A stretch of 64,000 bases of DNA from Flavobacterium sp. IB48 (GCF_016405855.1 NZ_JAEFCA010000004.1:22459-86458), one strand, 5' to 3'; counted from the stretch's first letter, positions 1-8,690 are shown. Translations and numbers: made by a program. The notes: generated from the sequence alone by a model not told the origin.

Positions 1-178
1 GACTTGGCATTATGCAATATCCATAAATCTCCATTCCCTTGTTCTTTCTGCAGTAATCTAATGATTCAACAATGCCCCCAAAATACTCTTCTCTTGTAAA
101 AACATCTATCCAGTATACCGTAGCAAAACTTATAAAGTAAGCTCCAGTTTTATCTCCAAATTTGTATTTTCTGCTCAT
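1..178 (-). CDS. REP-associated tyrosine transposase (RAYT, Y1/IS200-like), 5' part only
   Basis: Reading leftward from an ATG at 178, the frame stays open for 59 codons to the window edge. It begins MSRKYKFGDKTGAYFISFAT and ends with YGYCIMPS, just where Y1 transposases carry the Y..MP(N/S)HxH metal-binding stretch; the HxH itself would lie outside the window. This N-terminus is typical of the single-domain TnpA-REP family, which nicks single-stranded DNA at REP palindromes. A palindrome of the expected kind lies just upstream at 219-233. Too short to tell whether the gene is intact. Confidence 0.75.
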   Translation of the reverse strand, partial: MSRKYKFGDKTGAYFISFATVYWIDVFTREEYFGGIVESLDYCRKNKGMEIYGYCIMPS

Positions 179-212
179 TTATTATTTTTGAGCTAATGTA
201 AGAAATACTTTG

Positions 213-250
213 CGTTCACGAGCGGGACGCTCGCGCCAGCGGGGGGTGAT
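213..250. repeat. REP-like palindrome beside the RAYT gene
   Basis: CGAGCG-GGA-CGCTCG (219-233) is a perfect 6-bp stem with a 3-nt loop, followed by the G-rich stretch GCGCCAGCGGGGGG. It is strikingly G+C-rich for this AT-rich stretch. The position just 5' of a RAYT gene fits a REP element recognised by that enzyme. It also lies just beyond the stop of the gene at 258-899, so it could act as a transcript end for it. Confidence 0.6.
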
Positions 251-257
251 CAGGAAA

Positions 258-899
258 TTAAGCAATTATTTCAACAGGAAGTATTGGTGTAAAATTATGA
301 AAATATGGATGTGAATTCCAATCAAAATATTTAGAACTCGCTGATGATAAAAACTCATCTACACTTTGATAGTCTTCATCATATATATATATATCCCTTA
401 CATTATTGTTTTCATCATAAAATACACTCAAAAAAGGATACCTATATTCGTTTCTTTTATATATATTTAAATCTCCATAAAAATATTTTCTCTGCTCATC
501 TATTTCGTTTGTTTCTAGATTAATGGTACATGATGCAATTAATAATTTCTCATTATTGAAAACTTTAATGCCTTTTGTTTCTAATTCTCCTTTATTATAA
601 AAAAGATATTCCCAATAACTGTCTCCTAAATTATTATTTTGATTGTTATAAAAAAATGTCCAATTATTTCCAGTTGAGGCATATTGACTTATAATTGTTT
701 CTAAATTTTCATTTGAAGATAAATAATAATCACCTCCATCTAAAATTATGTTATTAGTTCTTCCTTGAGGAGCGTATATTTCAACCATTTTTAGTTCATT
801 ATTGTAAAAAAACTCTTTGTTGAAAAATTTTAAATTTTCAACTTGCTGGTTAGTAATGTAATTTCCGTCTTGATTTGTATACTTTATATTTGTATTCAT
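258..899 (-). CDS. Hypothetical protein, candidate immunity protein of the upstream large gene
   Basis: A 213-residue acidic, aromatic- and Asn-rich protein with no signal peptide and no membrane segment. I do not recognise a family. It starts 3 nt after the stop of the 1041-residue gene and is the last gene of the leftward cluster, so the two are probably co-translated. Small soluble acidic proteins encoded directly after a large secreted or released toxin are often its immunity protein; that reading rests on position, size and composition only. The gene is visibly more AT-rich than the region to the right, which suggests recent acquisition. Confidence 0.6.
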   Translation of the reverse strand: MNTNIKYTNQDGNYITNQQVENLKFFNKEFFYNNELKMVEIYAPQGRTNNIILDGGDYYLSSNENLETIISQYASTGNNWTFFYNNQNNNLGDSYWEYLFYNKGELETKGIKVFNNEKLLIASCTINLETNEIDEQRKYFYGDLNIYKRNEYRYPFLSVFYDENNNVRDIYIYDEDYQSVDEFLSSASSKYFDWNSHPYFHNFTPILPVEIIA

Positions 900-902
900 A
901 AT

Positions 903-3900
903 TTAATATTTAAATTTTAAAAATGGTTCAAGGTCATAAGGACCTCCTTCTTTAACAATCGCAAAGTTAATTTTGTTTGGTAAGAAATTAACATCATTAC
1001 GTATGGTTTGTCTAAATTGAATAATAAAATTTTCACCAAAAAGACGTTCAATTCCATCTAATTTCATAAATCCTTTATTTGAAACATTTTGGAAGTCAAA
1101 TGTAAGTTTTTTTTCTTTTGCATATTGGCGAGCTATATAAGTGAAAACCTCAAAATCTTGAGGTTTTAATCTCAACGCAAATTCAAAATCATCTGGAGCA
1201 TCTAAAAGAAAATCACTAGCGTTTAAATGCTCTAATATTTCTCCGTCTATATACTTTCTTATTGAAGACCCTTGAACTACGAGTTCAATTCTCTTAGTAA
1301 AATTAAAATTTAACCAATTGGCGTCTATGTATTTTGTTAAGTCGCTGTCATTTAATTGGTTAACTACTTTATTGATTGTGTCTTCATTCCAAAATTTAAA
1401 TTTAGCGCTAAAATAAGTTTTGCTTTTTCCACAGAAAACTTCAAAAATTTTATCAGTTCTGTTAAAACCGGAGGGATATCCTCTTTTTAAAACTTCATCA
1501 TAAAAAAAAGTAATTTGTTTTACTAATCTATCTTTACTGATTAATTTTCCTTCTTTTGAACCTATGAACATAAAATGAGAGCAAAGTTTGTCAAATGCTG
1601 GGCCAAAAACTTCAGCTTTTGTAAATAAATGAGATACTATTTCTCTCATATCATTTAGGCTGTAATGTGTTGGTATAAACTGTTGTTCTCCAGATAGTCT
1701 TTTAGCAATATCAAAAAGACCCGTGTTTGAGTTATTTGTTAACAATTGCCTTACTCTATCCACAATAGCATTAAGACTTTCAAATTGAGATGATGAATCA
1801 GCAAATTGCAAAATTTTGTTTGCAGTTTCTCTGGCAGTATCACTTCCTCCTAATGCATGAGTCAAATTGTCTACTGAATTTGAATTTGATCCATTTCTGT
1901 CAGCAATATTTGCAACATTTCTAGCCTGTCTTTTGGCGGCTAAGGACGCTATTCCATCACCAACATTAATAGTAAGACATGCGAGTTGAAGTAAACTTAG
2001 AAAAGTTTTTATTCCTTTACAGAATTCACTATTCTCATCACATTCTATGAAATTTCCTAAAAAACTTAAAACCCCAGATGAAAACTCTACTCCACCAACG
2101 ACAACTCTTAAACCATCAATTGTAAAAAGACCTATTTCAGTTGCTGAAAGTGTCTTTGTAGCCCATTTTAGATGTCTGAGTTTTGTTAAATTTGTAATTC
2201 CAGCAAATGTTGTTGCAACATCTACAGTGTATCCTATTAATGTCTCGGTATTGCCTCTAGAAGAATCCTGATCTATAAAAGCTAAAACGAAAACAGGAAT
2301 AAATGAGTTAATATTTTGTCCGTTTAAGTTAATATCTTCACCGCTTGTATGTGATATAGCTGACCTTGTTTCGATATTTGTATTTAATAATGTGATGGGT
2401 TGATAAATATCATAAGTACCATATAGTTGATTGATTACATCTCCATTATTATAAACTATATAATCGTCTGGATCAGGTGTACTGGTATTTGGAGTGGTTA
2501 AAATTGGTTTTAATTTTTGATAAACTTCTATTTTAGAACCTTTGAAGTTAAATGAATAATCATCCCAAAAAACACCCAAAAATTTTTCAGAATAATATGG
2601 AATTATAATTGGTGCAGCATCTGGTCGCTTTAGTTCAAAATCAGTTATTGCATTGTATGTGAAGTTATTACTGTTTATAGTTTCATATTTTGGATCAAAT
2701 GCTATATAATTCGTATAATTAAATGTATAATTAATATTAGTTGTACTTTTGGTTATTGTAACTAAACTTGGAGATGAAGATTTGAGGTTGATTGTATTTT
2801 CTTTATAAGTCCCGTCTTCTTTATACGGGTTATATTTACTAAAATGCCATAGGGTATAAATAGATTCTACAAATTGAGCTTTGGTTTTTGTAGGTTTAAA
2901 ATCAGAACTAAATACATGGTTTATAATGCCTATTACTCCTTCAGTAATTGCAAAACTTGTACTCATACTATCATATAAGCACTGATATAAAACTTTATCA
3001 TTATTTATCTCAGGTCTCTCACTAGTTAAACGAGTCAAAAATAAATTAATACTATCTGTGTCATCTGGATAAAAAGAAAGAATTATTTTTATTACTAAAT
3101 TTTCGTACTCTGCTTTTTCAGTTAGAATACTTAATTTCTTTAGATAGATTTTATTTAATAATTCAATTTTATTTTCAGGAGTAAATATTGATAATGCTTT
3201 TTCAGATAAACTTAATAATAGAATAAATAATTTTTCGTCTTTGCTTGAATCTTTTAATAGTTTTTGCTTATCATAAGCTATTTTATAAAATGACCTTAAC
3301 CTATCTAAATAATTATTTAGTACATTTTCATCGGAATATGCAAATATATTTTGTTTCCAAAAATTTATTTGTAAAATTTTCAATTCATCAAAAGCCGGAT
3401 CATCTAATAGAGGAAAAATAGAATTAATAATATTGTTAATAATTATAGATGCTTTAGTCAATATTAAAACTTTTCTAAATTCAAGTACAGGATCAATACT
3501 GATTAAGGTTTCTACATTGGAAAAATAAAAATTTCTTGCATGCTCTGATAAGATCATATCTTTTTCTACTATCTCATCTTGATTTGATGGCTCCATAATA
3601 CTACCATCCGCTTTAATATAATTTTCAGTTGATTTGAAATTTAATTCATAAGTTATTTTTTTTGTAAGATTTTTATCGTTTTTGTAAGGGGTGAAAAATT
3701 TAATTTTTTCGACTTGAATTTTATCATTTTCTGCAGCAGGAATTAAATATCTATCAAAATTTGAAATCACCAAAGAAGAAAAAGAGGCATGAGATTTTTC
3801 TTTTTTGAAATTCAGGTAATGATTTTCTGAATAATAACCTTCAATTATAGTTTGTATGTTATCGATTCCAAGATCGCTTACTTTAATTTCCTCACAAAAA

Positions 3901-4028
3901 ATATATTTATCACCACTATCAGAGAAAAAACTAATAACTTTTCCATCAATGGTAAATTGTGGATTAGTAAAATTTTTAATTTTTACTGTTTTATTCTGTT
4001 TTAATAAAATGACGGCTTTATCGGACAT
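903..4028 (-). CDS. Large hypothetical protein (1041 aa) with central Gly/Ala-rich hydrophobic region; toxin candidate
   Basis: No recognised family. No N-terminal signal peptide. The first ~600 residues are Lys/Asn/Ile-rich with mixed helical and beta character. Around residues 620-700 lies a hydrophobic, Gly/Ala-rich stretch (for example SGVLSFLGNFIE, then ACLTINVGDGIASLAAKR), with three cysteines nearby, of the sort seen in pore-forming or pretoxin linker regions. The last ~250 residues are charged and look like a separate C-terminal domain. It starts 2 nt after the stop of the 730-residue gene and is followed after 3 nt by the 213-residue gene. Its place behind a lysis cassette suggests a released effector, but no catalytic motif was identified. 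Confidence 0.65.
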   Translation of the reverse strand: MSDKAVILLKQNKTVKIKNFTNPQFTIDGKVISFFSDSGDKYIFCEEIKVSDLGIDNIQTIIEGYYSENHYLNFKKEKSHASFSSLVISNFDRYLIPAAENDKIQVEKIKFFTPYKNDKNLTKKITYELNFKSTENYIKADGSIMEPSNQDEIVEKDMILSEHARNFYFSNVETLISIDPVLEFRKVLILTKASIIINNIINSIFPLLDDPAFDELKILQINFWKQNIFAYSDENVLNNYLDRLRSFYKIAYDKQKLLKDSSKDEKLFILLLSLSEKALSIFTPENKIELLNKIYLKKLSILTEKAEYENLVIKIILSFYPDDTDSINLFLTRLTSERPEINNDKVLYQCLYDSMSTSFAITEGVIGIINHVFSSDFKPTKTKAQFVESIYTLWHFSKYNPYKEDGTYKENTINLKSSSPSLVTITKSTTNINYTFNYTNYIAFDPKYETINSNNFTYNAITDFELKRPDAAPIIIPYYSEKFLGVFWDDYSFNFKGSKIEVYQKLKPILTTPNTSTPDPDDYIVYNNGDVINQLYGTYDIYQPITLLNTNIETRSAISHTSGEDINLNGQNINSFIPVFVLAFIDQDSSRGNTETLIGYTVDVATTFAGITNLTKLRHLKWATKTLSATEIGLFTIDGLRVVVGGVEFSSGVLSFLGNFIECDENSEFCKGIKTFLSLLQLACLTINVGDGIASLAAKRQARNVANIADRNGSNSNSVDNLTHALGGSDTARETANKILQFADSSSQFESLNAIVDRVRQLLTNNSNTGLFDIAKRLSGEQQFIPTHYSLNDMREIVSHLFTKAEVFGPAFDKLCSHFMFIGSKEGKLISKDRLVKQITFFYDEVLKRGYPSGFNRTDKIFEVFCGKSKTYFSAKFKFWNEDTINKVVNQLNDSDLTKYIDANWLNFNFTKRIELVVQGSSIRKYIDGEILEHLNASDFLLDAPDDFEFALRLKPQDFEVFTYIARQYAKEKKLTFDFQNVSNKGFMKLDGIERLFGENFIIQFRQTIRNDVNFLPNKINFAIVKEGGPYDLEPFLKFKY

Positions 4029-4030
4029 AA

Positions 4031-6223
4031 TTATTCAATTAATTTAATTTCTACTGAATTTGTATTGTTATATTGTTGTGTATATTCACTATAATCCTTA
4101 CTGAAATGATATTTTCGATCCAATGAATAAACAAAAACAGGTTTCTCTAGTTTTTCTATCAATTCATTATTGCCTTCAGCATTTTCAGCCACAATACCAA
4201 CTCTATATTTTTGATATTTAATACCTTCAGGAGAAAACAATTCACTTCCATCTTCAAAAAGATCAATCAAAAACAATCGAGGATTTTTCATGTTATTAGA
4301 AATCAAATCTTTTATAGTTTCATTTTCAGCTTTCGTTAATCCTAGAATAATTTTGTTGGGTGTAGAACCATCTAAAGTTTTTAGTTCTAATCCAGTGATA
4401 GTTTCAGTACTGTCAGTAAATAGCTGCAAACTGTAATAATAAGGATCAGGCAACTGGAACGTTTTGCTATTGCCAACTGCGCCACCTGCTGAAGAAGATG
4501 TATAAGTTGTTGAGGTTGTGCTTCCAGTTGCAGAAACAGCATTATTCATGACATCTACAGCTTCTGTTACATAAGTAACACGGGCAACAGTTGGTGTTTC
4601 TTCAATTCCGGTTTCAATAACGTCATTTACTGTTAGAGTTTGTACAATCGAAATTCCCTGTTGTTTTTTATCATAAAACTCATTGATAAGATTTAGTTTT
4701 TCAGAAGTCATTCTGGAGTAACTTTCATCACTTCCTAATTTTAGTAAAGGTTCAGCCTTGATTAAATTGAAAACATTGTCAAAAAAGTTTGCTTGTCTAT
4801 ATGTGATTATAGGATTTCCTTCTTCATCAGGAATTACCTGATCGGTATACATATTCACTTTTCCCTGATAAATCAAAAGACTAAGAGACGAAATATTTTT
4901 ACCGGCAATAGCAGGAGTTGTCAATTGTACTGTAGAAGTTAACTCGCTATAATTTCCTTCCTCATCTTGCGGTAATCTTAAACCATCTGCATTAATGAAA
5001 TTATCTTTTTGTGCATTGGCAACTTTACCAATTTGTCCATAAAAAGCGGTGTTGTTATTGTTGTCGGTTGGAAATTGTAAGTACAGATTATTTGTTGTAA
5101 CCGTATTGGCCTGTTCTTGGTTGTTAATTAAAACCGGCCATCCAGAAGTGCCATAAGTTACGGCTGTCATAGGGACTTCATTGGTTGCCGTATCTTTCAG
5201 CAATCCTGTTTTTAGGTTTTCAGAGCCTTCACCAATTTTATAGTTTTTGTAAAAATCGTAACTGCGTGTACGATCGCTTTGAATATAAACGTACCAATTG
5301 TTTTTCGTCGAAAACTTATTAAGCAGATCATTGTAAATAGCAACTCCTTTTTTCTCCGTTTTTTCTCCAGAAGCAGTTGCTGTAACAACTCCATTTTCAA
5401 CATGAGAACCATAAAAAGCAGCAATATCAATAAATTGAGTGCTTTGTTCGCGCTGTAATTTCTTAATGAAATCTGTTGAACCATTTACTGTAATTTCTGC
5501 GAAAGGCTTGCGAGCATACTCTAAATTGAAAGCAAATTCAGTATTGTCAAAATCATGTTTGTAATCGCCGTAATTTAGAACAACATCAATTCCGCATAAA
5601 CCTTCGGCAAAATTTCCTAAAGATTTTCCAATATCAATTAACGGTAATTCGAAATCGTCTTTTTCATTAAAAGTATCGCCAGCGGCAACAAATTTTGATT
5701 CTTTGAAAAAGAAGTCAGAAAGCGGGATTGCTAAGGTTCCATTAGTGGCATCATCCTCTTTTTCTTTCTCATAGCCAATAAATTTAGCTGTGAAAGGAGG
5801 AACAGGAATAGGTGTTGTTGTTTCGCCTTCTTTTTTTACACGCCCTTCATGAAAAGCGTTGAAATCGATGTTTATCTTGTCAATAAAGTCTGAATACGAT
5901 CCTTCATTCTTCTTAACTAAAGGCTCTGCATCATCAGTAAAAAAGTCGCTTTTCTGCAAACCTCTGTAAATAAAATATTTGATGTTTAGTCCAGGAAAAG
6001 GCTGGTTGTAAGGACGAAGAATTAGATTCACTTTATCAGGATTGCCAGTTTGAGGCTGGATCAAAACAACTCCTTTGCAAATCGAAAAGGCTTTTTTGGG
6101 CGCGTCTAAAGAAAATCTAGAAGTCAGGTTAAAAACAGTTTCAGATTGAGGTCCAAAGCCCTGAGCTGACAACTGTGCGGGAAAACCTCCCGACTCTATA
6201 AAAAAATGGGATTTTGCGGACAT
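4031..6223 (-). CDS. Hypothetical protein (730 aa), structural or carrier-like
   Basis: No signal peptide and no membrane segment. It begins MSAKSHFFIESGGFPAQLSA and is rich in Thr, Asn and Gly with many short alternating-hydrophobic segments, suggesting a largely beta structure. A low-complexity Ser/Thr/Ala stretch occurs near residues 560-580. I do not recognise the family. It is tightly linked to the 1041-residue gene (2 nt apart) and follows the lysis genes by 26 nt, so it probably belongs to the same transcript. It could be a delivery, adaptor or receptor-binding partner of the next protein. Confidence 0.65.
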   Translation of the reverse strand: MSAKSHFFIESGGFPAQLSAQGFGPQSETVFNLTSRFSLDAPKKAFSICKGVVLIQPQTGNPDKVNLILRPYNQPFPGLNIKYFIYRGLQKSDFFTDDAEPLVKKNEGSYSDFIDKINIDFNAFHEGRVKKEGETTTPIPVPPFTAKFIGYEKEKEDDATNGTLAIPLSDFFFKESKFVAAGDTFNEKDDFELPLIDIGKSLGNFAEGLCGIDVVLNYGDYKHDFDNTEFAFNLEYARKPFAEITVNGSTDFIKKLQREQSTQFIDIAAFYGSHVENGVVTATASGEKTEKKGVAIYNDLLNKFSTKNNWYVYIQSDRTRSYDFYKNYKIGEGSENLKTGLLKDTATNEVPMTAVTYGTSGWPVLINNQEQANTVTTNNLYLQFPTDNNNNTAFYGQIGKVANAQKDNFINADGLRLPQDEEGNYSELTSTVQLTTPAIAGKNISSLSLLIYQGKVNMYTDQVIPDEEGNPIITYRQANFFDNVFNLIKAEPLLKLGSDESYSRMTSEKLNLINEFYDKKQQGISIVQTLTVNDVIETGIEETPTVARVTYVTEAVDVMNNAVSATGSTTSTTYTSSSAGGAVGNSKTFQLPDPYYYSLQLFTDSTETITGLELKTLDGSTPNKIILGLTKAENETIKDLISNNMKNPRLFLIDLFEDGSELFSPEGIKYQKYRVGIVAENAEGNNELIEKLEKPVFVYSLDRKYHFSKDYSEYTQQYNNTNSVEIKLIE

Positions 6224-6249
6224 ATTTTAAGTATTAGTAATAAATTTTT

Positions 6250-6750
6250 TTATTTAAACCATTCAGGTCTATAGGTTTTGTACAAGAATCTTCCAATCAG
6301 GAAAAGCAGGATAAGTAGTAGCAATCTTCCTAGCCAGATTTGGACTTTCTGCCAAAAAGTGAGATAGTTAGTAAACTTAGTAATCGTAATCGTTTTCTCT
6401 TGAACATCTTTAACCTGTTTCGATTTCCAATGCGCGTAGAGTTCCTGTTCTTTGAGGTTGCAGTCTACTTGGAGTTTATTGTTATCAAGTCGAACCCTTG
6501 GGCTTTTTAATGTACGCCCTGGTTCGGCTTGAATAACATTTTTAAGAATCACTTTTCCGTTAAGGCATTCTAGTAATGCATTGTAGGAACTGCTGTCTTT
6601 AGCAATTTTAAAAACTGTATCGTGTAAAGTTTCTGTAATAGTAATAGTCTGAGTTTTGTTTTCATTTTGCACTGGTTTCGGACTTCGACACGAAATCATG
6701 ATTAGGATAATGAAAAAAGAAAAAACAAGACATTTTAGTTTTTTTGTCAT
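6250..6750 (-). CDS. Lipoprotein with C-terminal transmembrane segment, spanin-like
   Basis: The N-terminus is a lipoprotein signal: KK followed by a hydrophobic run and the lipobox-like IMISC with Cys at residue 21. Near the C-terminus (about residues 133-160) there is a strong transmembrane helix (VQIWLGRLLLLILLFLIGRF) followed by a short basic tail. A lipidated N-terminus plus an inner-membrane C-terminus, on a 166-residue protein next to an endolysin gene, is the layout of phage unimolecular spanins, which link the two membranes and fuse them at lysis. The middle part is Thr/Lys-rich. The assignment is from architecture, not from sequence identity. Confidence 0.6.
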   Translation of the reverse strand: MTKKLKCLVFSFFIILIMISCRSPKPVQNENKTQTITITETLHDTVFKIAKDSSSYNALLECLNGKVILKNVIQAEPGRTLKSPRVRLDNNKLQVDCNLKEQELYAHWKSKQVKDVQEKTITITKFTNYLTFWQKVQIWLGRLLLLILLFLIGRFLYKTYRPEWFK

Positions 6751-6778
6751 AATTAAGATTGATTTTTAAGTTTTGGTA

Positions 6779-7231
6779 TTAGAGGCGTAAAAAGCCTTTA
6801 ACGGTTTTGATGTCACGTTTTCTTCTGGCTACTTTATAGCCTTCTCGGCCACCGGAATCATTGGTGTTTCCTTCAATGGTATAAATTGTATTTCCGGCAA
6901 TCTTTTCAACAAATCCGGCGTGACCTGTACCGTTATTAAAGTCTAGAATGAAAATATCTCCTGGTTGAGGTGTTTTTTTTACTAAAAGAGGTCTCGAATG
7001 GTATTGATCTAAAACACCTCCCGTTTTCTTTAAAGGATTTTTAGCATTCATTTGGGCTGCGGCGTTCTGTGTGCACCAATAAATAAAAGCCATGCACCAG
7101 GCGTATCCTTTACCAAGTCCGACGCTTCGTAGATAAATTTCGACTTCAGGGCCTGAGTTGCTGTTTCTTGGCATTTCTTCGACACCAATTTGTGCCGTTG
7201 CGATTGCGATCGTTTTTTGAGCTAGTGTCAT
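6779..7231 (-). CDS. CHAP-type peptidoglycan amidase/endopeptidase (phage endolysin-like)
   Basis: A 150-residue single-domain NlpC/P60-CHAP fold protein. The catalytic Cys is C46 in AWCMAF, the His is H104 in GTGHAGFV, and the third position lies in the IEGNT motif (E120/N122), all in the usual order and spacing. The N-terminal half resembles the TIGR02594-type family. Expected to cut peptide bonds in peptidoglycan. There is no signal peptide, so it would need a holin or another lysis partner to reach the wall. Its ATG overlaps the stop of the upstream 95-residue gene by 4 nt (ATGA), which indicates translational coupling in a lysis cassette. Confidence 0.82.
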   Translation of the reverse strand: MTLAQKTIAIATAQIGVEEMPRNSNSGPEVEIYLRSVGLGKGYAWCMAFIYWCTQNAAAQMNAKNPLKKTGGVLDQYHSRPLLVKKTPQPGDIFILDFNNGTGHAGFVEKIAGNTIYTIEGNTNDSGGREGYKVARRKRDIKTVKGFLRL

Positions 7232-7515
7232 GAGCTTTTTCCGTTTAATTGTTTAAATTTTTGTAGTTCGTCAACCAATTGCTGGTTGATCAGCATAAGT
7301 TCTTTGTGCTGTATTTCCATTTTTTTTATGGTTTCTGTAGCGGCGGTAAGTCTTGCTGTAATATCGTCCAGAAGATCACGGTAATATTTTACGGCGCTTA
7401 CGGCATTGTCGAGTTCTGCTGCGCGGTCTTCTGCCAATGATTTTCGCATGGAGAAAAACCAAGTGATAAAAGCGGCAAAAAATGCGGTTAGAGTGGGGTA
7501 TAAAAACTGCTCCAT
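7228..7515 (-). CDS. Small membrane protein with coiled coil (holin- or i-spanin-like)
   Basis: 95 residues. One N-terminal transmembrane helix (about residues 5-22, LYPTLTAFFAAFITWFFSM) is followed by a long charged heptad-like helix to the C-terminus (SAVKYYRDLLDDITARL...KKMEIQHKELMLINQQ). One TM plus a coiled coil next to an endolysin gene fits either a small holin or an Rz-like inner-membrane spanin. It overlaps the endolysin gene by 4 nt. Which of the two roles it plays cannot be settled from the sequence. Confidence 0.65.
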   Translation of the reverse strand: MEQFLYPTLTAFFAAFITWFFSMRKSLAEDRAAELDNAVSAVKYYRDLLDDITARLTAATETIKKMEIQHKELMLINQQLVDELQKFKQLNGKSS

Positions 7516-7834
7516 TGAATGTGTTTAAAGTTTAATGTTGGATTAAAAAATGTTTTTAAAAGACAACCTGAAAGTTGTTTTTTGAGGAAGCTTAACTAGA
7601 AGATTTATCTAGTTTTTGAGGTTCATTTGTTTCCTTTTGAGATTGCAAAGATTGGGTAAAAAAAGCCCTAAATAAAATGAATGCAAGGTCTGCGAACATT
7701 TGTATTCTAGGGCTTTACAGAGTTGTAAGGAAAGCGAACAGAAGTCGTTTTAGATGAAGTAAATGCTTCATCTTTGCATCACAAAAAGGATGCTTTTGAA
7801 GATTAAAAAAGAAGTTTTTTTTCTTTTACAAGTA
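7516..7834. other. Intergenic leader of the lysis genes with two inverted repeats
   Basis: No coding sequence is supported in this 319-bp gap. It holds a hairpin ACAAC/GTTGT (7563-7578) followed by a T-run on the + strand, and a perfect 9-bp inverted repeat AAAGCCCTA (7662-7670) / TAGGGCTTT (7708-7716) with a 37-nt loop. The second could be a structured leader or terminator that delays expression of the lysis genes. I could not assign a clear -7 box here. Confidence 0.45.
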
Positions 7835-8080
7835 TTAAGAAGGTCTTTTTTGATTGCTCATAAGTTCTTCTATTTTTTTTAGTTCAGAAGTGATAGGTGT
7901 ACAGAGAATTTCATACAAAGTAGTTCTCGAAATCGGGTAAACCGGATAGACGTATTTACGCCACACAACAGTAGTTGGAATATCTTCCGTTTTGTGTTTT
8001 TGATACAGTTCTTTAATGAGTTTGTAACGCATTAATTTATTTTTTTGAATTCCGAGACTTCTGTTTGAAGATATAGGCAT
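7835..8080 (-). CDS. Small hypothetical phage-type protein (81 aa)
   Basis: The open frame extends further upstream, but those extra residues are a low-quality Phe/Ile/Leu-rich run from AT-rich intergenic DNA. The internal ATG at 8080 gives a compact 81-residue soluble protein beginning MPISSNRSLGIQKNK, with a segment (VYPISRTTLYEIL) that could be a helix-turn-helix. It lies in the leftward phage-derived gene set between early genes and the lysis cassette. No family recognised; a late regulator is one possibility. Confidence 0.5.
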   Translation of the reverse strand: MPISSNRSLGIQKNKLMRYKLIKELYQKHKTEDIPTTVVWRKYVYPVYPISRTTLYEILCTPITSELKKIEELMSNQKRPS

Positions 8081-8242
8081 GAGAGATAATATTTTGAATG
8101 ATAGAAAAAAGAAAATTTTAAGAAGAACGAAGTTTGAAAAAGAGTTAATAGTTTGAATTATAAAGACATCATATTTAAGACAGCCAAACCATTTGATCAT
8201 ATTCAATAAATGGTTTTACTTCCTGATGCCATTTTTATATTG

Positions 8243-8476
8243 AACCTCGTTCTGAGGTTGTATTTGTTAAAGATTTTATTTAACAATTTAGGTCAGCAAA
8301 CCCCGCATGACAATCCTGTTTCCAAAACCTTTTTAGGTTTGGATTCCAATAGAAAGAATGAGTTTTGGCTGTTTATTATAAGGGCAGAAATCGCCCGTTT
8401 GTCGGTTCCTGATTCTCTTCAGAAAGAAGAAGAAACAGGAACCATTTTTATTTACCTGCTTTTTTCGGCTGCAGGT
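8243..8476. other. Intergenic segment with four consecutive stem-loops
   Basis: Four inverted repeats follow each other: AACCTC/GAGGTT (8243-8259), CCAAAACCT/AGGTTTGG (8322-8342, one bulge), GGTTCCTG/CAGGAACC (8404-8443, with further pairing of the inner TTC/GAA tracts) and ACCTGC/GCAGGT (8454-8476). An 89-codon frame covers the same stretch on the + strand, but it has no family resemblance and opposes all the surrounding genes. A structured RNA or a leader of the 81-residue gene is more likely. Confidence 0.45.
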
Positions 8477-8489
8477 TGAGAGGTCGTTT

Positions 8490-8690
8490 TTAGCCTTTGT
8501 AAGTGGCTGTTGTGTGTTTTTTGAATCTCGGATTTTTGATTACAATACTTTCGTACTGATTAAAAGCCAGTCGTTCTTTTTGGGATAAGTCATGAGTGCA
8601 ATTCCAGTTTCCGAGTCTGTCTTTAAAGATAGTATGTTCATTTACTTTGTAGCTTTCATGATCTGTAATTGGCTTTATTTTTACGCTCAT
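8490..8690 (-). CDS. Small hypothetical prophage protein (66 aa)
   Basis: 66 soluble residues, MSVKIKPITDHESYKVNEHT at the start and KNPRFKKHTTATYKG at the end. This type of small protein (residues resembling 'vN.hti.kd..GnW.C...Ls..E..a...Y') recurs among early genes of Bacteroidota prophages to my recollection; function unknown. Its start overlaps the end of the preceding small membrane-protein gene by 35 nt. Confidence 0.6.
   Translation of the reverse strand: MSVKIKPITDHESYKVNEHTIFKDRLGNWNCTHDLSQKERLAFNQYESIVIKNPRFKKHTTATYKG

Noticed and set aside
2047-2271. + strand frame inside the 1041 aa gene
   Set aside because: Antisense shadow of a well-supported gene. The same holds for the other frames inside the Sus, glycosidase and DUF5107 genes.
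8210-8479. 89-codon frame on the + strand between phage genes
   Set aside because: Opposes all neighbours, no recognisable family, poor composition, and it overlaps four stem-loops; more likely noncoding.
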